Of a stretch of DNA of 8,353 nt, positions 1-6,388 are shown one piece after another (the first letter of the stretch is position 1; each line of letters starts with the position of its first letter). Made by a program: the position numbers and the translations under genes. The notes under the pieces were generated by a model. The model did no database searches. It had not been told where the DNA came from and saw only the letters and a list, made by a program, of their open reading frames with translations. Location of the stretch: positions 1 to 8,353 of the forward strand of contig JAGPVK010000045.1 of the NCBI GenBank assembly GCA_018067055.1, in the 5' to 3' direction. Source of the stretch: Sphingomonadales bacterium. Lineage in GTDB: Bacteria > Pseudomonadota > Alphaproteobacteria > Sphingomonadales > Sphingomonadaceae.

Positions 1-678
1 CGGAGGGCCGATGATCACGACAATCTCGCCCTTCGGCTTTTCGGAACCATAGCGCTCGGCCAGTTCGCTCAGGGAACCGGCCACGCTTTCTTCAAATCGC
101 TTGGTGATTTCGCGCACGACCGCCGCCTTGCGGTCGCCCAATATGGCCAGTGCATCGGTCAGCATCGCGCCCAGTCGCGAGCCGTTTTCATAAAAGATCA
201 GGCTGGCGTTGAGTGTCTTCAGCGCGGCCAGCGATTCGCTCCGGGCCTTGGTCTTGCTCGGCAGGAAGCCTTCAAACAGAAACCGGTCGCTGGGCAGGCC
301 GGACAGGGTCAGGGCGGCGATGGCGGCGCTGGGGCCGGGAATCGTCGTGACATAGAGGCCGGCCGCCTGCGCGTCGCGGACCAGCTTGTAACCGGGATCG
401 GAGATCAGCGGCGTGCCGGCATCGCTGACCAGTGCGACAATTTTGCATCGAATGGCATCCAAAATGAACGCCCGGTCCGCCGCCGACTTGTGATCGTTAT
501 ACACCACCATCTTCGACTTTTTACCGATGTGATTCAGAAGCTTGCCGGTGACTCTTGTGTCTTCCACCAAGATGATATCGGCAGCGGCGAGGGTCTCCTC
601 GGCGCGGCGCGACAAATCTCCAAGGTTGCCGATCGGGGTGGCACCGATATAGAGACCGGATTGGGCAGGAGTGGACAT
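1..678 (-). CDS. rsmI: 16S rRNA (cytidine(1402)-2'-O)-methyltransferase RsmI, 3' end cut by window edge
   Basis: RsmI uses S-adenosylmethionine to 2'-O-methylate C1402 of 16S rRNA in the ribosomal P site, in the cytoplasm. I translated 226 codons on the minus strand from ATG at 678-676. The product begins MSTPAQSGLYIGATPIGNLG, which carries the family's N-terminal ATPIGNLGD motif (residues 13-21). Further RsmI hallmarks are VEDTR (38-42), SDAGTPLISDPGY (85-97), PGPSAAIAAL (114-123), GLPSDRF.FEGFLP (127-140), IFYE (161-164) and the REITK / KGEIV strand region near 189-221. The family is normally about 275-290 residues, so roughly 50 C-terminal residues lie beyond the left edge. No clear Shine-Dalgarno sequence precedes the start. 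The gene is divergent from the LppC lipoprotein gene with zero bases between the start codons. In many Proteobacteria yraN follows rsmI; that would lie outside the window. Identification is very secure. Confidence 0.96.
   Translation of the reverse strand, partial: MSTPAQSGLYIGATPIGNLGDLSRRAEETLAAADIILVEDTRVTGKLLNHIGKKSKMVVYNDHKSAADRAFILDAIRCKIVALVSDAGTPLISDPGYKLVRDAQAAGLYVTTIPGPSAAIAALTLSGLPSDRFLFEGFLPSKTKARSESLAALKTLNASLIFYENGSRLGAMLTDALAILGDRKAAVVREITKRFEESVAGSLSELAERYGSEKPKGEIVVIIGPP
626..653 (+). promoter_or_regulatory. Possible promoter for the LppC lipoprotein gene, inside rsmI
   Basis: TTGCCG (626-631) and TATAGA (648-653) are separated by 16 bp, each matching 4 of 6 positions of the sigma-70 consensus. 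A start near 660 would leave a short leader that includes the AGGAG ribosome-binding site. The DNA also encodes the conserved RsmI N-terminus, so the match may be only coding constraint. It is listed because the abutting start codons leave no intergenic room for a promoter. Confidence 0.2.
667..671 (+). promoter_or_regulatory. Shine-Dalgarno sequence fixing the LppC lipoprotein start
   Basis: AGGAG sits 7 bases before ATG 679. The open frame continues upstream to an ATG at 490, but that stretch is antisense to the conserved rsmI N-terminus. The next internal ATG (688) would be 16 bases from this site. The ribosome-binding site therefore favours 679. Confidence 0.7.
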
Positions 679-1872
679 ATGACGGTCATGGCAGACAAGG
701 TGCATCTAGGACAAGATCAAAGCAGACGGCGCGGCATTTTGAAATGGGCGGGCGCATCCGCACTGGTCTTCCTTGCCGGCTGTTCAACGGTTGTTCCGCG
801 CGGTGCAGAAGCACCGCCCGTCGCTACCCCGACACCACCGCCGGTAACCTCCGGACTGCCCCAGGATCAGACACATCATCGCATCGCCTTGCTGGTGCCG
901 CTGTCCGGCAAGAATGCCGGAATCGGTGAGTCGCTCGCCAATGCCACAACGATGGCGCTGCTCGATACCAAGGCGGACAATATCCGCATGACCAGCTATG
1001 ACACGGCCAAGGGCGTGACCGTAGCCGCGCAAAATGCGATCCGCGATGGCAACAAGCTGATCATCGGTCCGCTGCTCAGCGACAATGTCGTGGAAACCGC
1101 CAATGTTGCCCGCTCAGCAGGCGTGCCGATCCTGAGCTTTTCCAACGACAGCGGTGTCGCCGGCAATAATATCTATATCTTGGGCCATATCCCGGCACAG
1201 TCGATCAGCCGGGTTGTTGACTATGCGCGTGCCAAGGGCATGAAACGCTTTGCCGCGCTGGTGCCCAATGGTGTCTACGGACAGCGCGCATCCTCGACCA
1301 TGTTGCGCCATGTCAAGGACGTCGGCGGCACCATGGTGGCGATCCAGACGTTCAACCGCGATTCCCAGTCAATCGAGGGCGCGACCAAGAAACTCGCGCA
1401 AAATGGTGATTTTGATGCGGTGCTGCTGGCCGACAATGGCGACATGGCGATCAAGGCTGCGCCTTATATTCGCAAGAATGCCAGCGCCACGGCGAAAATA
1501 CTGGGCACCGATCTGTGGAACACGAGCAGCAATCTCGCCGGTGCCCCGGCGATGCACGGCGCCTGGTTCGCCAGCGTTTCCGATAGCCTGTACAAGCAAT
1601 ATGCCGACCGCTATCGCGCGCGCTACGGCAAGGCCCCGTTCCGGCTGTCCAGCCTCGGTTATGATTCGGTGCTGCTGACGGTCAAGGTCGCCCGCAACTG
1701 GAAAGTGGGTTCACCGTTTCCGATCAATCAGCTGACCGACAAGGGCGGCTTCATCGGACTGGACGGCGTTTTCCGGTTCAAGGCCGACGGCGTTTCGGAG
1801 CGGGCGCTCGAGGTGCAGGAAATCCGCAACGGCAGCTTTGCCGTGATCGATCCGGCACCGAAGGGGTTTTAA
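679..1872 (+). CDS. LppC/LpoA-family lipoprotein (penicillin-binding protein activator-like, periplasmic-binding fold)
   Basis: Predicted 397-residue lipoprotein. Residues 1-35 form a signal sequence: an arginine cluster (R16-R18), a hydrophobic stretch and the lipobox LAGC with C35 as the lipidated residue. Serine at +2 suggests outer-membrane sorting. RRRGILK resembles a Tat motif. A proline-rich linker (about 40-60) follows. From residue 66 a type-1 periplasmic-binding fold begins (HHRIALLVPLSGKNAGIG), with LIIGPLL and the GLDGVFRF-type C-terminal strand typical of LppC proteins. In gamma-proteobacteria LpoA activates the peptidoglycan synthase PBP1A through this kind of domain. The LpoA N-terminal TPR domain is absent here, so the activator role is inferred from family only. 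An amino-acid-type ABC substrate-binding protein is a less likely alternative. The gene is divergent from rsmI, as in E. coli, and convergent with the transaldolase gene. Confidence 0.85.
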   Translation: MTVMADKVHLGQDQSRRRGILKWAGASALVFLAGCSTVVPRGAEAPPVATPTPPPVTSGLPQDQTHHRIALLVPLSGKNAGIGESLANATTMALLDTKADNIRMTSYDTAKGVTVAAQNAIRDGNKLIIGPLLSDNVVETANVARSAGVPILSFSNDSGVAGNNIYILGHIPAQSISRVVDYARAKGMKRFAALVPNGVYGQRASSTMLRHVKDVGGTMVAIQTFNRDSQSIEGATKKLAQNGDFDAVLLADNGDMAIKAAPYIRKNASATAKILGTDLWNTSSNLAGAPAMHGAWFASVSDSLYKQYADRYRARYGKAPFRLSSLGYDSVLLTVKVARNWKVGSPFPINQLTDKGGFIGLDGVFRFKADGVSERALEVQEIRNGSFAVIDPAPKGF

Positions 1873-1875
1873 CCG

Positions 1876-1904
1876 CGGGGCTCCGCACTTGGTGCGGAGC
1901 CCCG
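1876..1904 (+). repeat. Palindromic intergenic repeat, copy 1 (pair A)
   Basis: The core is GCTCCGCA-CTTGG-TGCGGAGC (1880-1900). Flanking bases extend it to a 13-bp perfect stem (1876-1888 with 1892-1904) around the loop TTG. The same core recurs at 1932-1952, 6294-6314 and 6346-6366, all intergenic. Taking the CTTG-type centre as forward, this copy is on the plus strand. It starts 4 bp after the LppC lipoprotein stop codon. Confidence 0.85.
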
Positions 1905-1931
1905 GCCTCACGCGAGCGAATTGTCGGCAAA

Positions 1932-1952
1932 GCTCCGCATCAAGTGCGGAGC
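1932..1952 (-). repeat. Palindromic intergenic repeat, copy 2 (pair A)
   Basis: GCTCCGCA-TCAAG-TGCGGAGC. Its reverse complement matches the core of copy 1 at 20 of 21 positions, so the two are inverted relative to each other. Their centres are 52 bp apart with 31 bp between the cores. It ends 6 bp from the transaldolase stop codon. Confidence 0.85.
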
Positions 1953-1958
1953 AGGATA

Positions 1959-2612
1959 CTAGCCGATATTCTGGCCCGTATCTTTCCAGTCCTTCAGGAA
2001 GCCTTCAAGTCCCTTGTCGGTCAGCACATGCTTGAACAGGTTGCGGATGACGTTCGGTGGCATGGTGCCGACATCGGCGCCGATCCGGGCGGATTCCAGC
2101 ACGTGGATCGGATGGCGGATCGAGGCGACGAGAATTTCGGTGTCGAAGGCATAATTGTCATAGATCAACCGGATATCCTCAATCAGCGTCATGCCATCGA
2201 GACCATTGTCATCATGCCGTCCGACAAAGGGAGAGATGAAGCTTGCGCCGGCCTTGGCGGCGAGCAGCGCCTGATTGGCGGAAAAGCACAAGGTGACGTT
2301 GACCATCGTGCCTTCGCTGGTCAGCGCCTTGCAGGTTTTCAGGCCGTCGATGGTCAGCGGCACCTTGATGCAGACATTGTCGGCGATCTTGCGCAGCACT
2401 TCTGCTTCTTTCATCATCGTTGCGTGATCGAGCGCGATGACTTCGGCAGACACCGGACCATCGGTCAGGCCGCAGATTTCCCTGGTCACTTCCATGATGT
2501 CGCGACCCGATTTCTTGATCAGCGACGGATTGGTGGTGACGCCGTCGACCATGCCGGTTGCAGCGAGGTCAGCTATTTCCGCAGTATCGGCGGTATCAAC
2601 GAAGAATTTCAT
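1959..2612 (-). CDS. tal: Transaldolase (TalC / fructose-6-phosphate aldolase family)
   Basis: Small class I aldolase-fold enzyme of 217 residues, the normal size for the TalC/FSA family. It moves a dihydroxyacetone unit between sugar phosphates in the non-oxidative pentose phosphate pathway, in the cytoplasm. Visible motifs are D6 in [15 protein letters not shown] (26-31), the Schiff-base lysine K83 in [15 protein letters not shown] (105-115) and SPFVGR (127-132). E57 and F129 fall where transaldolases carry Glu and Phe; E. coli FSA has Gln59 and Tyr131. Transaldolase is therefore more likely than fructose-6-phosphate aldolase, although homologues are often annotated fsa. I chose ATG 2612 because the conserved N-terminus begins MKFF. 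The frame extends 20 codons upstream, but that part is unconserved-looking and would reach the divergent DUF2490 start. No strong Shine-Dalgarno is visible. Confidence 0.93.
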   Translation of the reverse strand: MKFFVDTADTAEIADLAATGMVDGVTTNPSLIKKSGRDIMEVTREICGLTDGPVSAEVIALDHATMMKEAEVLRKIADNVCIKVPLTIDGLKTCKALTSEGTMVNVTLCFSANQALLAAKAGASFISPFVGRHDDNGLDGMTLIEDIRLIYDNYAFDTEILVASIRHPIHVLESARIGADVGTMPPNVIRNLFKHVLTDKGLEGFLKDWKDTGQNIG

Positions 2613-2671
2613 ATGGTGCGAATCCAGTTTTCTGATTAGGTGACTGCTTTCTATCGCCATAAGGGTCGGCA

Positions 2672-3364
2672 ATGCCAGTGCTTCGTAAACTTATTGCTGC
2701 ATCGGCAGTTTCAATTGTCGCACAAGGCGTCGCTTTTGATCCGGCCAGCGCGCGCGATGACGAAGCGCAGCTCTGGATATTGCCCACCGCCAAAATTCCT
2801 CTGAATCCAGACATATCTGCCATTGCCGAGGGCGCCATACGCTATAGTGAAAGCGCCGACGGGCTCGCGCAGATTTTCGCGCGCGCTTCGGTGCAGACAA
2901 AATTTTCAGACAATATGTCCTTCGCTCTGGGATATGGCCATTTTCAAAACTATCAGGCGCATCGCCGCTCGGGTACCGAAGAACGCCCCTTTCAGCAATT
3001 GAACTGGGCGATGGGAAAGGCTCTGGGCGGCGAGTGGAGCAGTCGTACCCGACTGGAAGAGAGGATATTCAGCGGATATCGCCAGATCGATGTCCGCTTG
3101 CGCGAACAGATCGGATTTCGCGGGGCGGCCATTGGACACAGCAGCATCAGACCGGATTTCAGCGGCGAAATATTGTTCAACCTGAACCAGACAGCCGGCG
3201 GCCAGGCTGCCGGGATCAATTCTATCCGCGGCAAGGCCGGCCTGTCTGCGCCGATCGCCGAGCATCTGGATCTTTCTCTCGCCTATTTGGGGCTTTACGT
3301 TCCCCGTGCCGGTGAAGACCGGTTGCTGCATGTGGCGCTAACCGGGATGACCTACCACTTCTGA
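2672..3364 (+). CDS. DUF2490-family outer-membrane beta-barrel protein
   Basis: Predicted 230-residue exported protein. Residues 1-27 form a Sec signal peptide (RK, hydrophobic core, cleavage after ASA before RDDE). The mature part alternates polar and hydrophobic residues in strand-like runs, for example [31 protein letters not shown] and [12 protein letters not shown]. It ends in TYHF, the terminal phenylalanine that outer-membrane barrels use for BAM recognition. The pattern (LWILPT near the N-terminus, RLEER in the middle) fits DUF2490, whose function is unknown. AAGGG at 2661-2665 lies 6 bases before ATG 2672 and supports this start. The gene is divergent from the transaldolase gene across 59 bp and ends 9 bp from the convergent DUF4197 gene, so it is probably transcribed alone. 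No substrate or role can be inferred. Confidence 0.8.
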   Translation: MPVLRKLIAASAVSIVAQGVAFDPASARDDEAQLWILPTAKIPLNPDISAIAEGAIRYSESADGLAQIFARASVQTKFSDNMSFALGYGHFQNYQAHRRSGTEERPFQQLNWAMGKALGGEWSSRTRLEERIFSGYRQIDVRLREQIGFRGAAIGHSSIRPDFSGEILFNLNQTAGGQAAGINSIRGKAGLSAPIAEHLDLSLAYLGLYVPRAGEDRLLHVALTGMTYHF

Positions 3365-3373
3365 AGCCATGGT

Positions 3374-4054
3374 TCAGAACGCCTTGCGAGCACCGAGCAC
3401 GGCAATCAGCAAGGGATCGTTGGTTGCCCGCGGATTGGCCCGGATCGCTTCTTCCTGCGCGCCGATCGATCGATAGATGGCGTCGCCGACCTTGTTGGTC
3501 ACGTCGCGGCTGATATTCGCGAAATCCACGTTGGTGGCCTGTGCCAGCACAAGATTGATGATTTCATTGTCGAACAGTTTCAGGCCGCTGCCGATACCCG
3601 GCAACATCCGCTCGACCAATGTGTTGCCCAACTGGCCCTGCAGCAGGCTGGTCGCCGCCCGCGGCCCGCCATTGATAATCGCTGCCGCGTCACTGATGCT
3701 CATGTTGCGGATCGTTTCGGCGACGATCGGCGCGGCAACTTCCGCGCCTTTTTCCGCCGCGCGATTGACCTGTTTCAGCAAACGATCCTGAATCGGCCGG
3801 GAGCGCAGCAAGGCGGTTGCGACGCTCGTCACCCGCGATCCACCCAGCGAATCCGGCACAGATATGCGAGCGACCTGGCTGTCAAAGAAACCATTTGGCT
3901 GCATCAATTCGGCAAAGGCATTCTGCGACGACACGGTCAGCAGCCGTTTGACCGCTTCCGTAAGGCTCAGGCCCGGCAGGCTCGAACACCCCGGCAGCGC
4001 CAGCAATCCGGCAGCAGCGCCAAGGCCCAAAACCGATCTGCGATGATAGATCAT
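3374..4054 (-). CDS. DUF4197 domain lipoprotein
   Basis: Predicted 226-residue lipoprotein. The N-terminus HRRSVLGLG followed by a hydrophobic stretch and LPGC (C23) looks like a Tat-dependent lipoprotein signal. The mature part is mostly helical and carries recognisable DUF4197 blocks: SSQNAFAELMQPNGFF (42-57), the NRAAEKGAEVAAPI helix (97-110), IRNMSISDAAAIINGG (115-130), then the C-terminal GDAIYRSIGAQEEAIRANP (190-208) and NDPLL. DUF4197 proteins are envelope proteins of unknown function. The start at 4054 is supported by GGAG (4065-4062 on the minus strand) 7 bases upstream. The gene is divergent from priA across 59 bp and convergent with the DUF2490 gene. Domain assignment is from memory of the family and is fairly secure; function is unknown. 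Confidence 0.88.
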   Translation of the reverse strand: MIYHRRSVLGLGAAAGLLALPGCSSLPGLSLTEAVKRLLTVSSQNAFAELMQPNGFFDSQVARISVPDSLGGSRVTSVATALLRSRPIQDRLLKQVNRAAEKGAEVAAPIVAETIRNMSISDAAAIINGGPRAATSLLQGQLGNTLVERMLPGIGSGLKLFDNEIINLVLAQATNVDFANISRDVTNKVGDAIYRSIGAQEEAIRANPRATNDPLLIAVLGARKAF

Positions 4055-4084
4055 TAACTCTCTCCCGTTTTCGCCAAAGCACCA

Positions 4085-4113
4085 ATGACGAATGATGATT
4101 CCCGACCTATAGC
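4085..4113 (+). promoter_or_regulatory. Possible priA promoter
   Basis: ATGACG (4085-4090) and TATAGC (4108-4113) are 17 bp apart, each matching 4 of 6 sigma-70 consensus positions. Transcription would start around 4119-4121, at the second ATG of the priA frame. No Shine-Dalgarno sequence precedes either ATG, so a leaderless transcript starting at 4120 is possible. The match is weak. Confidence 0.28.
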
Positions 4114-6285
4114 ATGGATATGAATCGCGTTCGTGTACTCCTGCTTAACGCCGCCCTCGGTCCGCTCGATTACCGGGTTCCCGATGGTATGCGAGTCGAA
4201 CCGGGCTCGATCGTGATCGCACCGCTTGGTCCGCGAAAATTGCCAGGGGTGGTGTGGGAAGCCGAAAGCTTTCCCGTTGAGGAAATTGATCCGAAGAAAT
4301 TGCGTCCGTTGCTCGAGCTTCGCGATGTACCGCCCCTGCGCGCGCCGCTGCGGCGACTGATAGAGTGGACAGCGGATTATTATTTTGCGTCGCCGGCAGC
4401 GGTTTTGCGGATGGTCCTGTCGAGCGGCGCCGCCTTTGCCGACAATCGGCCTATCAGCGAATATCGGTTGAACGACACGGTTCCGGAACGCATGACTCCG
4501 CAACGCCAGCAGGCGCTCGAAAAGCTTGTCGGTGTGCAAGGCACGATCAGCGAACTGGCGTTCAAAGCCGGCGTGTCGATCGCGGTTATCCGGGGGCTCG
4601 AAAAGCTCGGTGTGTTTGATCGGGAAGACGTGTCGCCTTTCGCCGTTACCGCCACCCCCTCGCCCGATTTCGGTGCGGTTGATCTCAGCGATGACCAGAA
4701 AAAGGTCAGCAATATCCTGATCAAGGCGGTCCGCGCGTCCCGGTTCAAACCGTTTCTGCTCGACGGTGTGACCGGCTCGGGCAAGACCGAGGTCTATTTC
4801 GAGGCGATTGCCGAAGCCTTGCGGCAGGACAAACAGGTGCTGGTGCTGCTGCCCGAGATCGCGCTGACCGAACCATTTCTCGACCGCTTTCACGCGCGGT
4901 TCGGCGCCGAACCATTGGCCTGGCACAGCGGCATGAAACAGTCGGAACGCAAGAAGAACTGGCGGGCGCTGGCGGAAGGCACCGCGAAGGTGATTGTCGG
5001 TGCCCGCTCCGCGCTGTTCCTGCCTTATGCCAATCTCGGTCTGATCATCGTCGACGAGGCGCACGAAACCAGTTTCAAGCAGGAAGACGGCGTGCGCTAT
5101 CATGCCCGCGATGTCGCGGTGATGCGCGGGCTATATGAGCAAATTCCGGTGATCCTGGCTTCGGCGACACCGGCGATCGAGAGCCAGCATCAGGTTGAGC
5201 AGGGCAATTATGAACTGCTCGAACTGCCTGCGCGTTTTGGCGGAGCGACGATGCCGGATATCAAGGCGCTGGATCTGACGCAGGATGTGCCGCCGCGCGG
5301 CAACTGGCTGGCCCCGACGCTGGTCAACGCGCTGGAGGAAAATCTTGACCGGGGCGAGCAATCGCTGCTGTTCCTCAACCGAAGAGGCTTTGCGCCCTTG
5401 ACGCTGTGCCGGACCTGCGGCCACCGGATCGATTGCCCCAATTGCACGGCCTGGATGGTCGAACATCGCCTGACCCGCCGCCTCGCCTGCCATCATTGCG
5501 GCCATGTCATGCCGATCCCGGAGAAGTGTCCGGAATGCGGCGACGAGGACAGTCTGGTGGCCTGCGGACCGGGAGTCGAGAGGATTTGTGACGAGGTCAA
5601 AATGCTGTTTCCGCAGGCCCGGACGGCGATTGTCACCTCCGACACGATCTGGTCGCCGCAGAAGGCCGCCGATTTTGTCCATCAGATGGAGGCTGGCGCG
5701 ATTGATATTGTCGTCGGCACGCAACTGGTGACCAAAGGCTATCATTTTCCCAATCTGACTCTGGTCGGCGTGGTCGATGCGGATATCGGGCTGGAAGGCG
5801 GCGATCTGCGCGCCGCCGAACGGAGCTTTCAACAGATTGCCCAGGTTGCGGGGCGCGCCGGACGCGCCGAAAAACCCGGGCGGGTCTACGTCCAGACCCG
5901 GATGCCCAATGCCCCGGTGATTCAGGCCCTGATCGAGAATGACCGGGAAGGTTTTTACGCCGCCGAAATTGAAGCGCGACGGCAGGCGCTGGCACCACCA
6001 TTCGCCCGCTGGGCGGCGATTATCGTGTCGTCGGAAGATAATAAGGAAGCGATGGAGACCGCGCGACTGATCGGTCAGACCGCGCCAAAACTCGACGGAT
6101 TTTCGGTTTACGGCCCGGCCCCTGCCCCGCTGGCGATGCTGCGCGGACGGCACCGGCACCGTTTGCTGGTCCATGCCCTGCGCTCGGTCGACCTGCAGAA
6201 TATCATGCGCGACTGGCTGCGACAGCTGGAATGGCCGCGCGCGGTAAGGGTCGGGGTCGATGTCGACCCGTATAGTTTCGTTTGA
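4114..6285 (+). CDS. priA: Primosomal protein N' (replication restart 3'-5' helicase PriA)
   Basis: PriA recognises abandoned replication forks, unwinds the lagging arm using ATP and reloads the replicative helicase DnaB. The 723-residue length is normal. Domains in order: 3'-DNA-end-binding domain (about 5-105, RVRVLLLNAALGPLDYRVP), winged helix (about 125-175), helicase lobe 1 with Walker A GVTGSGKTE (218-226, K224), WHSG (270-273), DEAH box (314-317) and an aromatic-rich loop near GVRYHARD (326-333). Lobe 2 is interrupted by the zinc-binding region with eight cysteines (C432, C435, C441, C444, C459, C462, C472, C475). Motif VI follows as QVAGRAGR (577-584), then the C-terminal domain ending DVDPYSF. 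All key residues are present. The start could be ATG 4114 or ATG 4120 (MNRVRV, closer to typical PriA N-termini); neither has a Shine-Dalgarno. Divergent from the DUF4197 gene. Confidence 0.97.
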   Translation: MDMNRVRVLLLNAALGPLDYRVPDGMRVEPGSIVIAPLGPRKLPGVVWEAESFPVEEIDPKKLRPLLELRDVPPLRAPLRRLIEWTADYYFASPAAVLRMVLSSGAAFADNRPISEYRLNDTVPERMTPQRQQALEKLVGVQGTISELAFKAGVSIAVIRGLEKLGVFDREDVSPFAVTATPSPDFGAVDLSDDQKKVSNILIKAVRASRFKPFLLDGVTGSGKTEVYFEAIAEALRQDKQVLVLLPEIALTEPFLDRFHARFGAEPLAWHSGMKQSERKKNWRALAEGTAKVIVGARSALFLPYANLGLIIVDEAHETSFKQEDGVRYHARDVAVMRGLYEQIPVILASATPAIESQHQVEQGNYELLELPARFGGATMPDIKALDLTQDVPPRGNWLAPTLVNALEENLDRGEQSLLFLNRRGFAPLTLCRTCGHRIDCPNCTAWMVEHRLTRRLACHHCGHVMPIPEKCPECGDEDSLVACGPGVERICDEVKMLFPQARTAIVTSDTIWSPQKAADFVHQMEAGAIDIVVGTQLVTKGYHFPNLTLVGVVDADIGLEGGDLRAAERSFQQIAQVAGRAGRAEKPGRVYVQTRMPNAPVIQALIENDREGFYAAEIEARRQALAPPFARWAAIIVSSEDNKEAMETARLIGQTAPKLDGFSVYGPAPAPLAMLRGRHRHRLLVHALRSVDLQNIMRDWLRQLEWPRAVRVGVDVDPYSFV

Positions 6286-6293
6286 CGGCATGT

Positions 6294-6314
6294 GCTCTGC
6301 ACTTGATGTGGAGC
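6294..6314 (+). repeat. Palindromic intergenic repeat, copy 3 (pair B)
   Basis: GCTCTGCA-CTTGA-TGTGGAGC, 8 bp after the priA stop codon. It differs from the consensus arms at 6298 and 6309. Both changes are C to T on the plus strand, so the hairpin still forms in plus-strand RNA through G-U pairs. It may protect or terminate the priA transcript. Confidence 0.75.
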
Positions 6315-6345
6315 CCGGGGTTGGTTAGCGCTCCTAATACACAGG

Positions 6346-6366
6346 GCTCCGCATCAGGTGCGGAGC
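6346..6366 (-). repeat. Palindromic intergenic repeat, copy 4 (pair B)
   Basis: GCTCCGCA-TCAGG-TGCGGAGC, a perfect 8-bp stem that is inverted relative to copy 3. The centres of copies 3 and 4 are 52 bp apart with 31 bp between the cores, exactly as in pair A. It ends 22 bp before the protease start codon, so it lies in that gene's leader or promoter region. Confidence 0.85.
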
Positions 6367-6388
6367 ACGAACAAATGAAAGCTGTCCC

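Larger units (their letters stand above)
1873..1958. terminator. Probable bidirectional terminator region between convergent genes
   Basis: This 86-bp gap separates the stop codons of the LppC lipoprotein and transaldolase genes. It contains two palindromes: a 13-bp perfect stem with a 3-base loop (1876-1904) and an 8-bp stem (1932-1952). Neither is followed by a run of T, so this is not a textbook intrinsic terminator. Position and stem strength still make transcript-end formation or 3'-end protection likely. Confidence 0.5.

Noticed and set aside
490..678. In-frame N-terminal extension of the LppC lipoprotein to an ATG at 490
   Set aside because: It is antisense to the conserved RsmI N-terminus and would bury the lipoprotein signal sequence 63 residues in. 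The ribosome-binding site at 667-671 supports 679.
1944..2639. 231-codon plus-strand open frame across the transaldolase gene
   Set aside because: It is the complement of a clearly conserved TalC-family gene. The product is His/Asp/Arg-rich with no recognisable domain.
2613..2671. Promoters in the 59-bp gap between the transaldolase and DUF2490 genes
   Set aside because: Both genes must have a promoter nearby, but I could not find a -35/-10 pair with proper spacing on either strand.
2613..2672. 20-residue N-terminal extension of the transaldolase to ATG 2672
   Set aside because: The family starts at MKFF-type sequences and the extension would overlap the divergent gene's start.
4054..6291. 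Two long minus-strand open frames (349 and 386 codons) opposite priA
   Set aside because: They are shadows created by the codon bias of priA, whose motifs are complete. Their products are low-complexity Arg/Gln/His-rich sequences.
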